Assembly: GCF_004135405.1 (NCBI RefSeq)
Contig: NZ_CP035491.1
Coordinates: forward strand, 3,038,001 to 3,102,000
Reading direction: 5' to 3'
DNA from: Agromyces protaetiae
GTDB taxonomy: Bacteria; Actinomycetota; Actinomycetes; Actinomycetales; Microbacteriaceae
Length of the DNA stretch: 64,000 nucleotides
The notes under the pieces were generated by a model. It made no database searches and had not been told where the DNA came from. It worked only from the letters and a program-made list of their open reading frames with translations. The translations under genes were made by a program, and so were the position numbers. Shown here piece by piece: positions 48,652-57,616 of this stretch (position 1 is its first letter; each line of letters opens with the position of its first letter).

Positions 48652-49740
48652 CTACGCCGACGCGCGGTCGAGTTCGACGAGCTCCGATCGGTGCAGTTCG
48701 ATCGCCGCCGCCGCGAGGAGCGATTCGACCTGCTCGGCCACGCTCACCCCCACGACGGGCGCGACGACCGTCGGCCGCGCGAGGAGCCACGCGATCGCGA
48801 CGGCGGCGGGTTGCACGTCGTGTGCGAACGCGACCTCGTCGATCGCCGCGAGCACCCGGTGGCCCCGACGGCCGAGGTGCTTCGCGAGCCGCGCGCCGCG
48901 CGCGTCGTGCCGGACCTCGCTGCGCCTGCGCACCTGCCCGCCGAGGAAACCGTTCGCGAGCGCGAAGTACGGCAGCACGGCGAGCCCCTGCGCGTGCGCG
49001 ACGAGTTCGGGCGCGCCCTCGAACGGCGTGCGCTCCATGAGGCTGTACTTCGTCGTGAGCGCCTGAATGCGCGGCAGCCCGTTCGCTGCGAGCACCCGCG
49101 CCTCGATGAGCCGGTCGGGGCTGAAGTCGGATGCCCCGAGGGCACCGACCTTCCCCGCCTGCATGAGGGCGCCGACGGCCCCGAGGCTCTCTGCGAGCGG
49201 CACCGACGGGTCTTCGCCGTGCAGGTAGAGCAGATCGATCCGGTCGGTGCCGAGCCGTTCGAGCGAGTCGTCGACGGCGGCGCGTATGGTCTCGGGCGCG
49301 AGTCCGAACCGGTCGGGGTGCCGCCCGACCTTCGTTGCGATCGTCATGCGATCGCGCGTGCGGCGCGAGCGCATCCAGCTCCCGATGATCATCTCGCTGC
49401 GGCCCGACGAGTAGCTGTCGGCGGTGTCGATGATCGTGCCGCCGAGCGATGCGAACCGGTCGAGCACGGCGTCGGCCGCGGCGGGCCCCAGCGTCCAGCC
49501 GAACACGCTCGCGCCGAGCGCGAGCGGGATGGCCTCGATGCCGGTCTCGCCGATGGTCGCGTGCCGCGGCACCGCGATGGGGCCCGAGAACGCGTTGGTG
49601 TCTTCGAGTCGCATGCGCGCGCCCAGAGGCGCTGCCTTCGCTTCGCTGTCGTGGACGAGGCCCCCCGCCTCGTCGATGCCGTTCGCCGTCGCCGCGACCT
49701 CATCGTCGCGGGTTCGGGTCACGGTGTGTCGCCCCGTCAC
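48652..49740 (-). CDS. Aldo/keto reductase
   Basis: 362 residues. TIM-barrel NADPH oxidoreductase: IPLALGASVFGWTLG, GGTIIDTADSYSSGRSEMIIGSWM with the catalytic Asp/Tyr, KVGRHP with the lysine, and DLLYLHGEDPSVP. The start is unclear: GTG 49740 has a very strong GGGGAGGAGGA but adds a 42-residue charged N-terminus; ATG 49614 fits the family start but has no ribosome site. I choose the GTG. TACCCT upstream may be its -10 box. Substrate unknown. Confidence 0.85.
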   Translation of the reverse strand: MTGRHTVTRTRDDEVAATANGIDEAGGLVHDSEAKAAPLGARMRLEDTNAFSGPIAVPRHATIGETGIEAIPLALGASVFGWTLGPAAADAVLDRFASLGGTIIDTADSYSSGRSEMIIGSWMRSRRTRDRMTIATKVGRHPDRFGLAPETIRAAVDDSLERLGTDRIDLLYLHGEDPSVPLAESLGAVGALMQAGKVGALGASDFSPDRLIEARVLAANGLPRIQALTTKYSLMERTPFEGAPELVAHAQGLAVLPYFALANGFLGGQVRRRSEVRHDARGARLAKHLGRRGHRVLAAIDEVAFAHDVQPAAVAIAWLLARPTVVAPVVGVSVAEQVESLLAAAAIELHRSELVELDRASA

Positions 49741-49814
49741 TCCGATCCTCCTCCCCAGGATGTTTCGAGGGTACGTGGAGGGGTATGCCGCACATGGAAC
49801 GGACGCGTGAACCG

Positions 49815-50636
49815 TTACCGAATCGTTGGCGCCCTGCGGATGATCGCTTGGGCCTGGCGGAGCACCGGTCCGTCGACCATTCGGCCGCGGAAGGCGAAGA
49901 CGCCGTCGGTTCCGGATGCCTCGGCGAGCACGTCGTGCGCCCAGGCGAGCTCTTCGACGGAAGGCTCGTATGCCGATCGCACGATCTCCACTTGGTCGGG
50001 GTGCACGCACGCGGTCGCGGCGAAGCCGAGTGCCGCGGCATCCTCGGCCTCGCCGCGGAGCCCGTCGAGGTCGGCGAGGTCGAGGTGCACGGTGTCGATC
50101 GCGGCGGCGCCGTAGGCGGATGCCGCGAGCAGCACATGCGCCCGCGCGTGCACCGCGAGGTCGCGGTAGCGTCCGTCGTCGTGCCGGCTCGACGATCCGC
50201 CGGTCGAGGCGACGAGATCTTCGGCGCCCCACATGAGCGCGGAGACGTTCGGCAGGTCGGCGAGGGCTTCGGCGGCGAGGATGCCTCGGGCGGTCTCGCA
50301 CAGCGGGACGACCTCGAGCGCGTCGAGGCCGACGAGGTCGGCGGTGCCTTCGCACTTCGCAAGCATGACGGTGCGGTAGTCCGTCAGGGAGAGCGCGTCG
50401 AGGTCGGCGCGGAGGTGCCCGGATGCCGCGGGGTTCAGCCGCACGATGACGCGCTCGGGATCGAGGGGCGTCGCGACGAGCGCCGCCCGGGCGGCGTCTT
50501 TGAGGTCGTCGGCGACGGCGTCTTCGAGGTCGATGATGACGGCGTCGGCCCGCGCGAGCGCCTTCTCGTAGCGGTCGGGCCGGTCGGCGGGGCAGAAGAG
50601 CAGCGCGGGGCCGAACCGGAACGCGGGCCGGGTCAT
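49815..50636 (-). CDS. citE: CoA ester lyase (HpcH/HpaI, CitE-like)
   Basis: 273 residues. Seen: [34 protein letters not shown] (metal Asp/Glu), [18 protein letters not shown] with the metal glutamate and [10 protein letters not shown]. It corresponds to Mycobacterium CitE of the accD1-accA1-fadE19-maoC-citE cluster; the mycobacterial enzyme acts on citramalyl/malyl-type CoA esters, not on citrate. ATG overlaps the MaoC stop as ATGA. Last gene of the operon. Confidence 0.88.
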   Translation of the reverse strand: MTRPAFRFGPALLFCPADRPDRYEKALARADAVIIDLEDAVADDLKDAARAALVATPLDPERVIVRLNPAASGHLRADLDALSLTDYRTVMLAKCEGTADLVGLDALEVVPLCETARGILAAEALADLPNVSALMWGAEDLVASTGGSSSRHDDGRYRDLAVHARAHVLLAASAYGAAAIDTVHLDLADLDGLRGEAEDAAALGFAATACVHPDQVEIVRSAYEPSVEELAWAHDVLAEASGTDGVFAFRGRMVDGPVLRQAQAIIRRAPTIR

Positions 50637-51169
50637 CCGCTTCGCTCCCCCGCTTCGCGCGAGCCTGCTTCGCGCGAGCCTGCTTCGCGCGTCCACACGA
50701 GCATCGTGCGCGTCGCCGTCGCGACGACCACGCCGTCTTGGTTCTTCGCCGTGTGCGCGAGCTCGACGACGCCCTGGCCCGGCCGCGACGACGACAGCCG
50801 CTTCGAGACGAGCTCGGACTCGCCGTAGAGCGTGTCGCCGACGAACACGGGGTGCGGGAACGCGACCGCCCCGAACCCCAGGTTCGCGACGAGCGTGCCG
50901 AGCGTCAGCTGCGCGACCGATTGCCCGACGAGCGTCGACAGCGTGAACATCGAGTTCACGAGGATGCGCCCGAACGGCTGGGCGGCCGACCATATGGCAT
51001 CGAGGTGCAGCGGCTGCGGGTTCATCGTGAGGGTCGTGAAGAGCACGTTGTCGGCCTCGGTGACCGTGCGGCCGGGCCGGTGCAGGTACCGCACGCCCGA
51101 CTCGAACTCCTCGAACCAGAGCCCCCGCTGCACGACCTCGCGCGGCGCCGGCTCCGAGACATCCGCCAT
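50633..51169 (-). CDS. MaoC family dehydratase
   Basis: 178 residues, hot-dog fold enoyl-CoA hydratase-like. Seen: [24 protein letters not shown] with the catalytic Asp/His, and [19 protein letters not shown]. The C-terminus is a degenerate repeat [14 protein letters not shown] encoded by a 15-bp tandem repeat and probably not functional. Downstream of fadE19 by 9 nt and overlapping citE; it probably hydrates an unsaturated acyl-CoA in the branched-chain pathway. Confidence 0.9.
   Translation of the reverse strand: MADVSEPAPREVVQRGLWFEEFESGVRYLHRPGRTVTEADNVLFTTLTMNPQPLHLDAIWSAAQPFGRILVNSMFTLSTLVGQSVAQLTLGTLVANLGFGAVAFPHPVFVGDTLYGESELVSKRLSSSRPGQGVVELAHTAKNQDGVVVATATRTMLVWTREAGSREAGSREAGERSG
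50652..50691. repeat. 15-bp tandem repeat at the end of the MaoC gene
   Basis: The unit GCTTCGCGCGAGCCT occurs two full times and once in part (2.7 copies). It encodes the repeated pentapeptide SREAG at the protein's C-terminus. Confidence 0.85.
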
Positions 51170-51178
51170 CGTCGCCCC

Positions 51179-52345
51179 CTACGCCGCGAGCCCGAGCTCG
51201 CGCGTGATGATCATGAGCTGCACCTCGGTCGTACCCTCGCCGATCTCGAGGATCTTCGAGTCGCGGTAGTGGCGGGCGACGGGGCTCTCGTTCATGAACC
51301 CATAGCCGCCGAAGATCTGCGTCGCGTCGCGCGCGTTGTCCATCGCCGCCTCCCCCGAGACCATCTTCGCGATCGACGCCTCCAATTTGAAGGGCTTGCC
51401 GGCATCCATCTTGCGCGCTGCGTCGTGCCATGCGAGCCGCGCCTGGTGCACGCGCGCCTGCATCTTCGCGATCTTGAACGCGATGTGCTGGTTCGCCCCG
51501 ATGTTGGCCCCGAACACGACCCGCTCGTTCGCATAGCGGATGGCCTCTTCGAGACATCCCTGCGCCGCACCCGTCGCGAGCGCCGCGAACGCGATGCGCC
51601 CCTCGTCGAGCGACTGCAGGAAGTTCGCGTAGCCGCGACCGCGCTCGCCGAGCAGGTTCGCTGCGGGCACACGCACCTCGGTAAAGCTCAGCGGGTGCGT
51701 GTCGGAGGTGTGCCAGCCGACCTTGTCGTAGTCGGGGCCGATCTCGAATCCCGGCGTGCCGTTGGGCACGATGATCGCCGAGAGCTCCTTCTTGACCGAG
51801 CCGTCGGCCCGCTGCTCTTCGCCCGTGACGGCGACGATCGTCACGAGCTTCGTGATGGGAGTGCCCGAGTTCGTGATGAACTGCTTCGAGCCGTTGACCA
51901 CCCATTCGTCGCCGTCGAGGACGGCATGCGTCTTCGTCGCACCGGCGTCGGAACCGGCGGATGCCTCGGTGAGCCCGAATCCGGCGAGCGCGCGCCCTGC
52001 GATGAGGTCGGGCAGGAACTCCTCGCGCTGCGCGGCCGTGCCGTTGCGGTAGATCGGCATGACGCCGAGGCCGACGCCCGCCTCGAGGGTGACGCCGATC
52101 GACTGGTCGACACGGCCGAGCGCCTCGACCGCGAGGCACAGCTGGAAGTAGCTCTTGCCCTGCCCGCCGACGTCCTGCGGGAACGGCAGGCCGAAGAGCC
52201 CGAGGTCGCCCATCTGCGCGATGATCTCGAGCGGCAGTCGGCGCTTCGTGTCGTACTCGTAGGCGGCGGGCGCGACGACCTGGTCGGCGAAGTCCTTCAC
52301 GCGGTCGTACAGGGCCTGCTCTTCGTCGTTCAGCTCGTAGTTCAT
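51179..52345 (-). CDS. fadE19: Acyl-CoA dehydrogenase (isovaleryl-type, FadE19-like)
   Basis: 388 residues. FAD enzyme that makes the 2,3-double bond of an acyl-CoA. Seen: FGLTEASAGSDAGATKTHA, WVVNGSKQFITN, EIGPDYDKVGWHTSDTHPLSFTEVRVP, RVVFGANIGANQHIAFKIA, and the C-terminal EIGEGTTEVQLMIITRELG. Its place between accA1 and maoC equals mycobacterial FadE19 and points to isovaleryl-CoA or another branched-chain CoA. GAGGAG upstream; coupled to accA1 (ATGA). Confidence 0.92.
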   Translation of the reverse strand: MNYELNDEEQALYDRVKDFADQVVAPAAYEYDTKRRLPLEIIAQMGDLGLFGLPFPQDVGGQGKSYFQLCLAVEALGRVDQSIGVTLEAGVGLGVMPIYRNGTAAQREEFLPDLIAGRALAGFGLTEASAGSDAGATKTHAVLDGDEWVVNGSKQFITNSGTPITKLVTIVAVTGEEQRADGSVKKELSAIIVPNGTPGFEIGPDYDKVGWHTSDTHPLSFTEVRVPAANLLGERGRGYANFLQSLDEGRIAFAALATGAAQGCLEEAIRYANERVVFGANIGANQHIAFKIAKMQARVHQARLAWHDAARKMDAGKPFKLEASIAKMVSGEAAMDNARDATQIFGGYGFMNESPVARHYRDSKILEIGEGTTEVQLMIITRELGLAA

Positions 52346-54435
52346 CGGGGAATGCTCCTCGTCTCTCGGGCGGCCTGCGCCGGGTCGGCGGCGGCCGTTC
52401 GGTCGGTCCCTTCGTGGGGGTCTTCGGGTGCGGCGGCCCCGGCTTCGATGCGCGCGACGGCCTGGTCACGCGCGACCTGGTCGCCGACGGCGACGGAGAC
52501 GAAAGCGGCACCTGTCACGGTCGCGGTCATACGGTGCTCCATCTTCATGGCCTCGATCGCGAGGATCGCGTCGCCCGTTTCGACCGGGTCGCCGTCGGCC
52601 ACGAACACGGCTGTCACGGTGCCCGGCATGGGCGCCCGGAGAACGGGGTCGGCGCTGCCGGTGCCGCCGCCCCCGCGCTCGCGCGCGAGGCGCGCGTCGA
52701 GGGCAGTGCGACGGTCGACGGGACGGAAGGCGGCGGTGCGGCCGTTCGTGTGGGCCCAGACCGTGCCGTCGGGTGCGATGGATGTCTCGGAGCGGGCGGA
52801 TGCTTCAGTGCCGGCGGATGCCTCGTTGCGCGCGCCGATCGGAAGTTCGACGAGCACAGGGCCGGGCGCAACGCCCGCGACCGGTTCGAGCCGCACGCGC
52901 GGGGCGCGATGCGCGCCGGGGCGCCAGCCGGTTTCGCGCTGCCACGCGTGCGCGGCGCCCTCGCGGGACCCCGCTTCGCCTTCGGCCCGGCCCGCTGCCG
53001 CGGCGAGCGCGCCCGCTGCCGCCGCACGCAATGCGGGCGACGCCGGCCCGAGCGGCTCGTCGGGAAGCGCGTCGATGAGTTCGGTCGTCAGCGCGCCTTC
53101 GCGCACCTCGGGAAGGGCGAGGAGACGACGGAGGAAGGCGAGGTTCGTCTCGACGCCGAGCACGACGGTGTCGGCAAGTGCCGCGTCTAGGCGGTCGAGC
53201 GCCTCCGCCCGATCGGAACCCCACGCGATCACCTTCGCGAGCATTGGGTCGTAGTGGGCGGTCACGGTCGATCCGGTCGCGATGCCCGCGTCGACGCGCA
53301 CTCCGTCGCCGGTCGGCGCACGCCACGCGAGCACGTCGCCCGTCGACGGCAGGAACCCGCGCTCGGGACTCTCGGCGTAGACGCGCGCCTCGACCGCGTG
53401 GCCGCGGAGCGCGACGTCGGCCTGGCCGAACGCGAGCGGCTCCCCCGCTGCGACCCGCACCTGCTGCTCGACGAGGTCGAGGCCCGTCACGAGCTCGGTC
53501 ACGGGGTGCTCCACCTGGAGCCGGGTGTTCATCTCGATGAAGAAGAACTCGCCGGGCGAGGCATCCGACACGAGGAACTCGACCGTCCCCGCGCCGACGT
53601 AGCCGACGCTCGCGGCGGCCGCGCACGCCGCCTGCCCGAGCCGCTCGCGCGTGTCGGCGTCGACGAACGGCGACGGCGCCTCCTCGACGACCTTCTGATG
53701 GCGGCGTTGCAGGGAGCACTCGCGCTCGCCGAGATGCACGACGTGTCCGTGCGCGTCGGCGAGGATCTGCACCTCGATGTGGCGCGGGCGCTCGATGAAC
53801 CGTTCGACGAGGAGCGAGTCGTCGCCGAACGCGGCGCGCGCGATGCGGCGGGCGGCGGGGATTGCGGCGGCGAGCTCGGCTGCGTCATGTGCGAGCTGCA
53901 TGCCCTTGCCTCCGCCGCCCGCCGACGGCTTCACGATCGCGGGGAAGCCGACGGCCCGGGATGCCTCGACGAGCGCGTCGTCGGAGAGCCGCCCGCCCGG
54001 CGGCGCCGGGTCCGCGTCGTCGACACCCGGGACGACGGGCACGCCCGACGCCGCGACGTGCCGCTTCGCGCGGATCTTGTCGCCCATGACCTCGAGCGCA
54101 GTCTCGCCCGGGCCGATGAACACCATCCCGGCGTCGGCGCACGCGCGAGCGAATCCGACATGCTCCGACAGGAATCCGTAGCCCGGATGCACGGCCTGGG
54201 CGCCGGTCGCGAGGGCTGCGGCGACGAGCTTCTCGGGGTCGAGGTAGCTCTCGGAGGCCGGCGCGGGCCCGAGGCGGATCGCCTCGTCGGCGAGTCGGAT
54301 GTGCGGCGCGTCAGCATCTGCGTCGGAGTACACGGCGATCGCGCGGATGCCGAGACGGCGGAGCGTGCGGATGACGCGCACGGCGATCTCGCCGCGATTG
54401 GCGACGAGCACGCGGTCGAAGGGAGGCTGCGTCAT
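52342..54435 (-). CDS. accA1: Acyl-CoA carboxylase alpha subunit (biotin carboxylase-BCCP)
   Basis: 697 residues. Biotin carboxylase domain from RVLVANRGEIAVRVIRTLRRLG, ATP-grasp GGGGKGMQLAHD, EMNTRLQVEHPVTE; a linker; then the biotin carrier domain with EAMKMEH (Lys near 631). With AccD1 it should carboxylate 3-methylcrotonyl-CoA (leucine pathway), as shown for mycobacterial AccA1-AccD1. The linker holds three close copies of the dispersed word or a one-base variant (residues EAS, EAS, ETS). Stop overlaps fadE19, and accD1 ends 5 nt upstream. Confidence 0.94.
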   Translation of the reverse strand: MTQPPFDRVLVANRGEIAVRVIRTLRRLGIRAIAVYSDADADAPHIRLADEAIRLGPAPASESYLDPEKLVAAALATGAQAVHPGYGFLSEHVGFARACADAGMVFIGPGETALEVMGDKIRAKRHVAASGVPVVPGVDDADPAPPGGRLSDDALVEASRAVGFPAIVKPSAGGGGKGMQLAHDAAELAAAIPAARRIARAAFGDDSLLVERFIERPRHIEVQILADAHGHVVHLGERECSLQRRHQKVVEEAPSPFVDADTRERLGQAACAAAASVGYVGAGTVEFLVSDASPGEFFFIEMNTRLQVEHPVTELVTGLDLVEQQVRVAAGEPLAFGQADVALRGHAVEARVYAESPERGFLPSTGDVLAWRAPTGDGVRVDAGIATGSTVTAHYDPMLAKVIAWGSDRAEALDRLDAALADTVVLGVETNLAFLRRLLALPEVREGALTTELIDALPDEPLGPASPALRAAAAGALAAAAGRAEGEAGSREGAAHAWQRETGWRPGAHRAPRVRLEPVAGVAPGPVLVELPIGARNEASAGTEASARSETSIAPDGTVWAHTNGRTAAFRPVDRRTALDARLARERGGGGTGSADPVLRAPMPGTVTAVFVADGDPVETGDAILAIEAMKMEHRMTATVTGAAFVSVAVGDQVARDQAVARIEAGAAAPEDPHEGTDRTAAADPAQAARETRSIPR

Positions 54436-54439
54436 CGCG

Positions 54440-56047
54440 TCACATCCGGAAGAGGCCGAAGGCCGGGTCGGGAAGGGGCGTGCGGCTCGCGAGCTCGAGG
54501 GCGAAGGCGAGCACCGTGCGGGTGTCGGCGGGGTCGATGACGCCGTCGTCCCAGAGCCTCGCGGTCGAGTGGTACGGGCTGCCCTGGGACTCGTACTGCT
54601 CGCGGATCGGGGCCTTGAAGGCCTGCTCCGAGGCATCCGACCATTGCTCTCCTCGCACCGCGAGCTGATCGCGCTTGACGGTCGAGAGCACCGACGCGGC
54701 CTGTTCGCCGCCCATGACCGAGATGCGCGCGTTGGGCCACATCCAGAGGAACCGCGGCGAGTACGCCCGCCCGCACATCGAGTAGTTGCCGGCGCCGAAC
54801 GAGCCGCCGATGACGACCGTGAGCTTCGGCACGCGCGTCGTCGCGACGGCCGTCACCATCTTGGCGCCGTGCTTCGCGATTCCGCCGGCTTCGGCGTCGC
54901 GGCCGACCATGAAGCCCGAGATGTTCTGCAGGAAGACGAGCGGGACGCCTCGCTGGTCGCACAGTTCGATGAAGTGCGCGCCTTTCAGCGCCGACTCCGA
55001 GAAGAGCACGCCGTTGTTCGCGACGATGCCGACAGGATGCCCGTCGAGGTGGGCGAAGCCCGTCACGAGCGTGTCGCCGTACTCGGGCTTGAACTCGGCG
55101 AATTCGCTGCCGTCGACGAGCCGGGCGATGACCTCGTGCACGTCGTACGGCTGCTGCACATCGACCGGGACGACCGACGTGAGCGTCGAAGGATCGACGG
55201 CGGGGTCGCGCGGCTCGCGGACCGCCCACGCGCGCGGCGCGGGCGCGGGGAGGGTCGCGACCATGTCGCGCACGATCTCGAGGGCATGCTCGTCGTCGGC
55301 GGCGAGATGGTCGACGACGCCCGAGACGCGCGCGTGGAGGTCGCCGCCGCCGAGCTCCTCGGCCGTCACGACCTCGCCGATGGCGGCCTTCACGAGCGGC
55401 GGGCCGCCGAGGAAGATGGTGCCCTGATCGCGCACGATGACCGTCTCGTCGCTCATCGCGGGCACGTACGCGCCGCCCGCCGTGCACGAGCCGAGCACGG
55501 CCGCGAGCTGCGGCACGCCGCGCGCCGAGAGATTCGCCTGGTTGAAGAAGATGCGCCCGAAGTGGTCGCGGTCGGGGAACACCTCGTCCTGCTTCGGCAG
55601 GAACGCGCCGCCCGAGTCGACGAGCGCGATGCACGGCAGCCGGTGCTCGGCGGCGACCTCTTGCGCGCGGAGGTGCTTCTTGACGGTCATCGGGTAGTAG
55701 GTGCCGCCCTTGACGGTCGCGTCGTTGCAGATGACCATGACGGGCCGGCCGTGCACGAGCCCGACGCCCGTGATGATGCCGGCGCCCGGCGAGTCGCCGT
55801 CGTACAGTCCGTCGGCGGCGAGCGGCGAGAGTTCGAGGAAGGGGCTGCCTTCGTCGAGCAGGCGGTCGACGCGGTCGCGCGGCAGCAGTTTGCCGCGTGC
55901 GACGTGACGGTCTCTGGATGCCTCGGGGCCGCCCAGTGCCGCGAGTGCGAGCTTCGCCCGGAGTTCGGCGACGAGCACGGCGTGGGCGTCTGCGTTCGTG
56001 CGCGCGGCGTCGCTCGCGGGATCGATCGTGCTCTCGAGCGTCGGCAT
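54440..56047 (-). CDS. accD1: Acyl-CoA carboxylase beta subunit (carboxyltransferase)
   Basis: 535 residues from ATG 56047. Both crotonase-like halves are seen: [37 protein letters not shown] and [29 protein letters not shown], with [24 protein letters not shown]. This is the methylcrotonyl-CoA carboxylase type. A GTG at 56095 would add 16 residues and has TAACCT 8 nt upstream, so a leaderless longer form is possible; the operator at 56077-56096 overlaps that GTG, and family members start like [12 protein letters not shown]. First gene of the operon. Confidence 0.92.
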   Translation of the reverse strand: MPTLESTIDPASDAARTNADAHAVLVAELRAKLALAALGGPEASRDRHVARGKLLPRDRVDRLLDEGSPFLELSPLAADGLYDGDSPGAGIITGVGLVHGRPVMVICNDATVKGGTYYPMTVKKHLRAQEVAAEHRLPCIALVDSGGAFLPKQDEVFPDRDHFGRIFFNQANLSARGVPQLAAVLGSCTAGGAYVPAMSDETVIVRDQGTIFLGGPPLVKAAIGEVVTAEELGGGDLHARVSGVVDHLAADDEHALEIVRDMVATLPAPAPRAWAVREPRDPAVDPSTLTSVVPVDVQQPYDVHEVIARLVDGSEFAEFKPEYGDTLVTGFAHLDGHPVGIVANNGVLFSESALKGAHFIELCDQRGVPLVFLQNISGFMVGRDAEAGGIAKHGAKMVTAVATTRVPKLTVVIGGSFGAGNYSMCGRAYSPRFLWMWPNARISVMGGEQAASVLSTVKRDQLAVRGEQWSDASEQAFKAPIREQYESQGSPYHSTARLWDDGVIDPADTRTVLAFALELASRTPLPDPAFGLFRM

Positions 56048-56074
56048 GCGCCGGTCGCCGCCTCTCGTCGGGGC

Positions 56075-56127
56075 ATTCAGTGAATGGATATTCACTGGAA
56101 TTCAGGTTAGCGACCATTCACTGAAAC
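56075..56127. promoter_or_regulatory. Operator region of the accD1 operon
   Basis: Three copies of the half-site CAGTGAAT or its complement: CAGTGAAT (56077) and ATTCACTG (56089) form a perfect inverted repeat with 4-nt spacer, and a third, CCATTCACTGAA, lies at 56115-56126. The -10 TAACCT (56104-56109) sits between. The stretch 56105-56127 matches 57542-57564 at 19 of 23 bases. A repressor site is very likely. Confidence 0.75.
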
Positions 56128-56190
56128 GACAAGAGGCGCGCGCAGTAAGGCGACTCCGGCGCACGGAGATGCGGCCCGGCGCGCTCCGGC

Positions 56191-56751
56191 TCAGCGTTCG
56201 AGCGCGCGCGCAAGCCGCTCGGCGCCGAACTCGAAGGCCGCGTCGAGGTCGCCCCCGAGCCGGAAGTCGCCCGAGAGCTCCATGAGCACGAATCCGTTGA
56301 GCCAGGCCGTCAACGTGCGGGCCGCCTCGAGTGCGTGCGCCTCCCCGGCGAGCCCGCCTGCGACCGCGAGCACCGCACGGGCCGACTCGTCGAGCGCGGC
56401 CCGACCGGGGCGTGCCGCATCGGGCAACGACGCGAAGAGGAGCTTGTACGCGCGCGGCCGCTCATGCGCGAAGGCCCGGGCCGCCTCGGCGAGCGCGACG
56501 ACGGCGGCCCTCGGATCGGACGAGTCGGCCTCGGCACGGTCGAGTGCCGCACCGAGGTCGGCGGCGACCGACTCGGCGACGAGCCTGATGAGTTCGTCGC
56601 GACTGCGTACGCGCTTGTAGAGCGAGGGCGCCCGCACGCCGACGGCCGTCGCGACGGCCTGCATCGTGAGGCCGTCGAGGCCGTCGCGGTCGAGGATGCC
56701 GGAGGCCGCGGCGACGATCGTCGGAAGCGTGGTGCGTTCGGGTGCGGGCAT
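56191..56751 (-). CDS. TetR family regulator (WHG-domain type)
   Basis: 186 residues from ATG 56751, which has GAGGAGG at good spacing; an ATG five codons upstream is less supported. N-terminal helix-turn-helix IVAAASGILDRDGLDGLTMQAVATAVGVRAPSLYKRVRSRDELI; C-terminal ligand domain with FAHERPRAYKLLFAS and LTAWLNGFVLMELSG. Divergent from the MBL gene, whose -35 box lies inside a perfect inverted repeat, so this is probably the regulator of that gene and itself. Ligand unknown. Confidence 0.9.
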   Translation of the reverse strand: MPAPERTTLPTIVAAASGILDRDGLDGLTMQAVATAVGVRAPSLYKRVRSRDELIRLVAESVAADLGAALDRAEADSSDPRAAVVALAEAARAFAHERPRAYKLLFASLPDAARPGRAALDESARAVLAVAGGLAGEAHALEAARTLTAWLNGFVLMELSGDFRLGGDLDAAFEFGAERLARALER

Positions 56752-56764
56752 GGGAATCCTCCTC

Positions 56765-56801
56765 ATGGCTATTGACAGTAGCCATCATAGCTAACTATCG
56801 T
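56765..56801 (+). promoter_or_regulatory. MBL gene promoter with TetR-type operator
   Basis: Consensus -35 TTGACA (56772-56777) and -10 TATCGT (56796-56801), 18 nt apart; the -10 ends 7 nt before the MBL ATG, so the start codon is +1. The -35 lies inside the perfect inverted repeat ATGGCTA (56765-56771)/TAGCCAT (56779-56785). A bound dimer would block this promoter and sit in the TetR gene's leader. Confidence 0.75.
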
Positions 56802-56808
56802 AGCCTTC

Positions 56809-57525
56809 ATGCAACTCGCTCCCGGACTCCACCGCATCGGCAACGACCTCGTCGCCGCCTTCCTCGTCGTCACCCCAGACGGCCTCACACTCGTCGACGC
56901 CGGCATCCCCGGGCAGTGGCGCGACCTCCTCGCAGAGCTCGACGCGATCGGCAAGACCCCGCGAGACATCCGCGGGGTCGTCCTCACCCACGGCGACGGC
57001 GACCACCTCGGCTACGCCGAGCGGCTCCGCCGCGACTTCGGCGTGCCCGTGTACGCCCACCCGGCCGACATCGCCCGCGCGAGCGGCGCCGAGAAGGCAC
57101 CGTCGAACCCGCTCGGGCCGAAGAAGCTCGGCCCGACGCTGCGGTTCCTCTCGTACGCCATGACCCACGGCGGCTTCACGAGCGCCCACGTGAAAGAGCT
57201 CCTCCCCGTCGAGGACGGCGACGTGCTCGACCTGCCCGGCTCGCCGCACATCGTCGGGCTCCCCGGGCACTCCCCCGGATCGATCGCCGTGTGGTTCCCG
57301 TCGGTCGACGCCGTCATGGTCGGTGACGGCCTCACGACCCGGCACGTGCTGACGGGTGCCGAAGGCCCCGCACCGGCGCCGTTCACCGACGACCCCGCAG
57401 CCGCCCTCGCCTCCCTCGACCGGCTCGGCGCCCTCGACGCCACGTGGGTGCTCCCCGGCCACGGCCCGGTCTGGAACGGCGGCACCGCCGAACTCGTGCG
57501 GCGCGTGCGCGCCGCCGCGGCTTGA
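56809..57525 (+). CDS. MBL-fold metallohydrolase
   Basis: 238 residues. Metal motif VVLTHGDGDHLGY (H-x-D-x-DH, the first His followed by G-D rather than H-x-H, so one ligand differs from the usual HxHxDH), later GLPGHSPGSIAVWF, VMVGDGLTT and LPGHGPVW. Close to the glyoxalase II/lactonase-like branch. Probably leaderless with a strong promoter under TetR control. Substrate unknown; being induced by loss of a TetR repressor suggests detoxification of a small molecule. Confidence 0.87.
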   Translation: MQLAPGLHRIGNDLVAAFLVVTPDGLTLVDAGIPGQWRDLLAELDAIGKTPRDIRGVVLTHGDGDHLGYAERLRRDFGVPVYAHPADIARASGAEKAPSNPLGPKKLGPTLRFLSYAMTHGGFTSAHVKELLPVEDGDVLDLPGSPHIVGLPGHSPGSIAVWFPSVDAVMVGDGLTTRHVLTGAEGPAPAPFTDDPAAALASLDRLGALDATWVLPGHGPVWNGGTAELVRRVRAAAA

Positions 57526-57541
57526 GCCCGAGGCATCCGTC

Positions 57542-57564
57542 GGTTAGCGTTCACTCACCGAAAC
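57542..57564 (+). promoter_or_regulatory. Element shared with the accD1 operon, upstream of the second TetR gene
   Basis: GGTTAGCG followed by N2-CA-N-TCAC-N-GAAAC matches 56105-56127 at 19 of 23 positions, in the same orientation. It lies 53 bp upstream of the TetR gene at 57617 and suggests this regulator controls itself and the accD1 operon. Confidence 0.65.
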
Positions 57565-57616
57565 CGCGGCGGCGACCGCGACCGCGGCGGGGCCGCACAT
57601 GCGACGGGAGGGCGCG

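Noticed and set aside
47068..50115. A 1015-codon open frame on the plus strand
   Set aside because: It lies opposite the histidine phosphatase, M16 peptidase and aldo/keto reductase genes and has no recognisable domain; long antisense frames are expected at this GC content.
49815..52511. An 898-codon minus-strand frame fusing an upstream segment to citE
   Set aside because: Only the last 273 codons look like protein; the rest is the shadow of MaoC and the acyl-CoA dehydrogenase.
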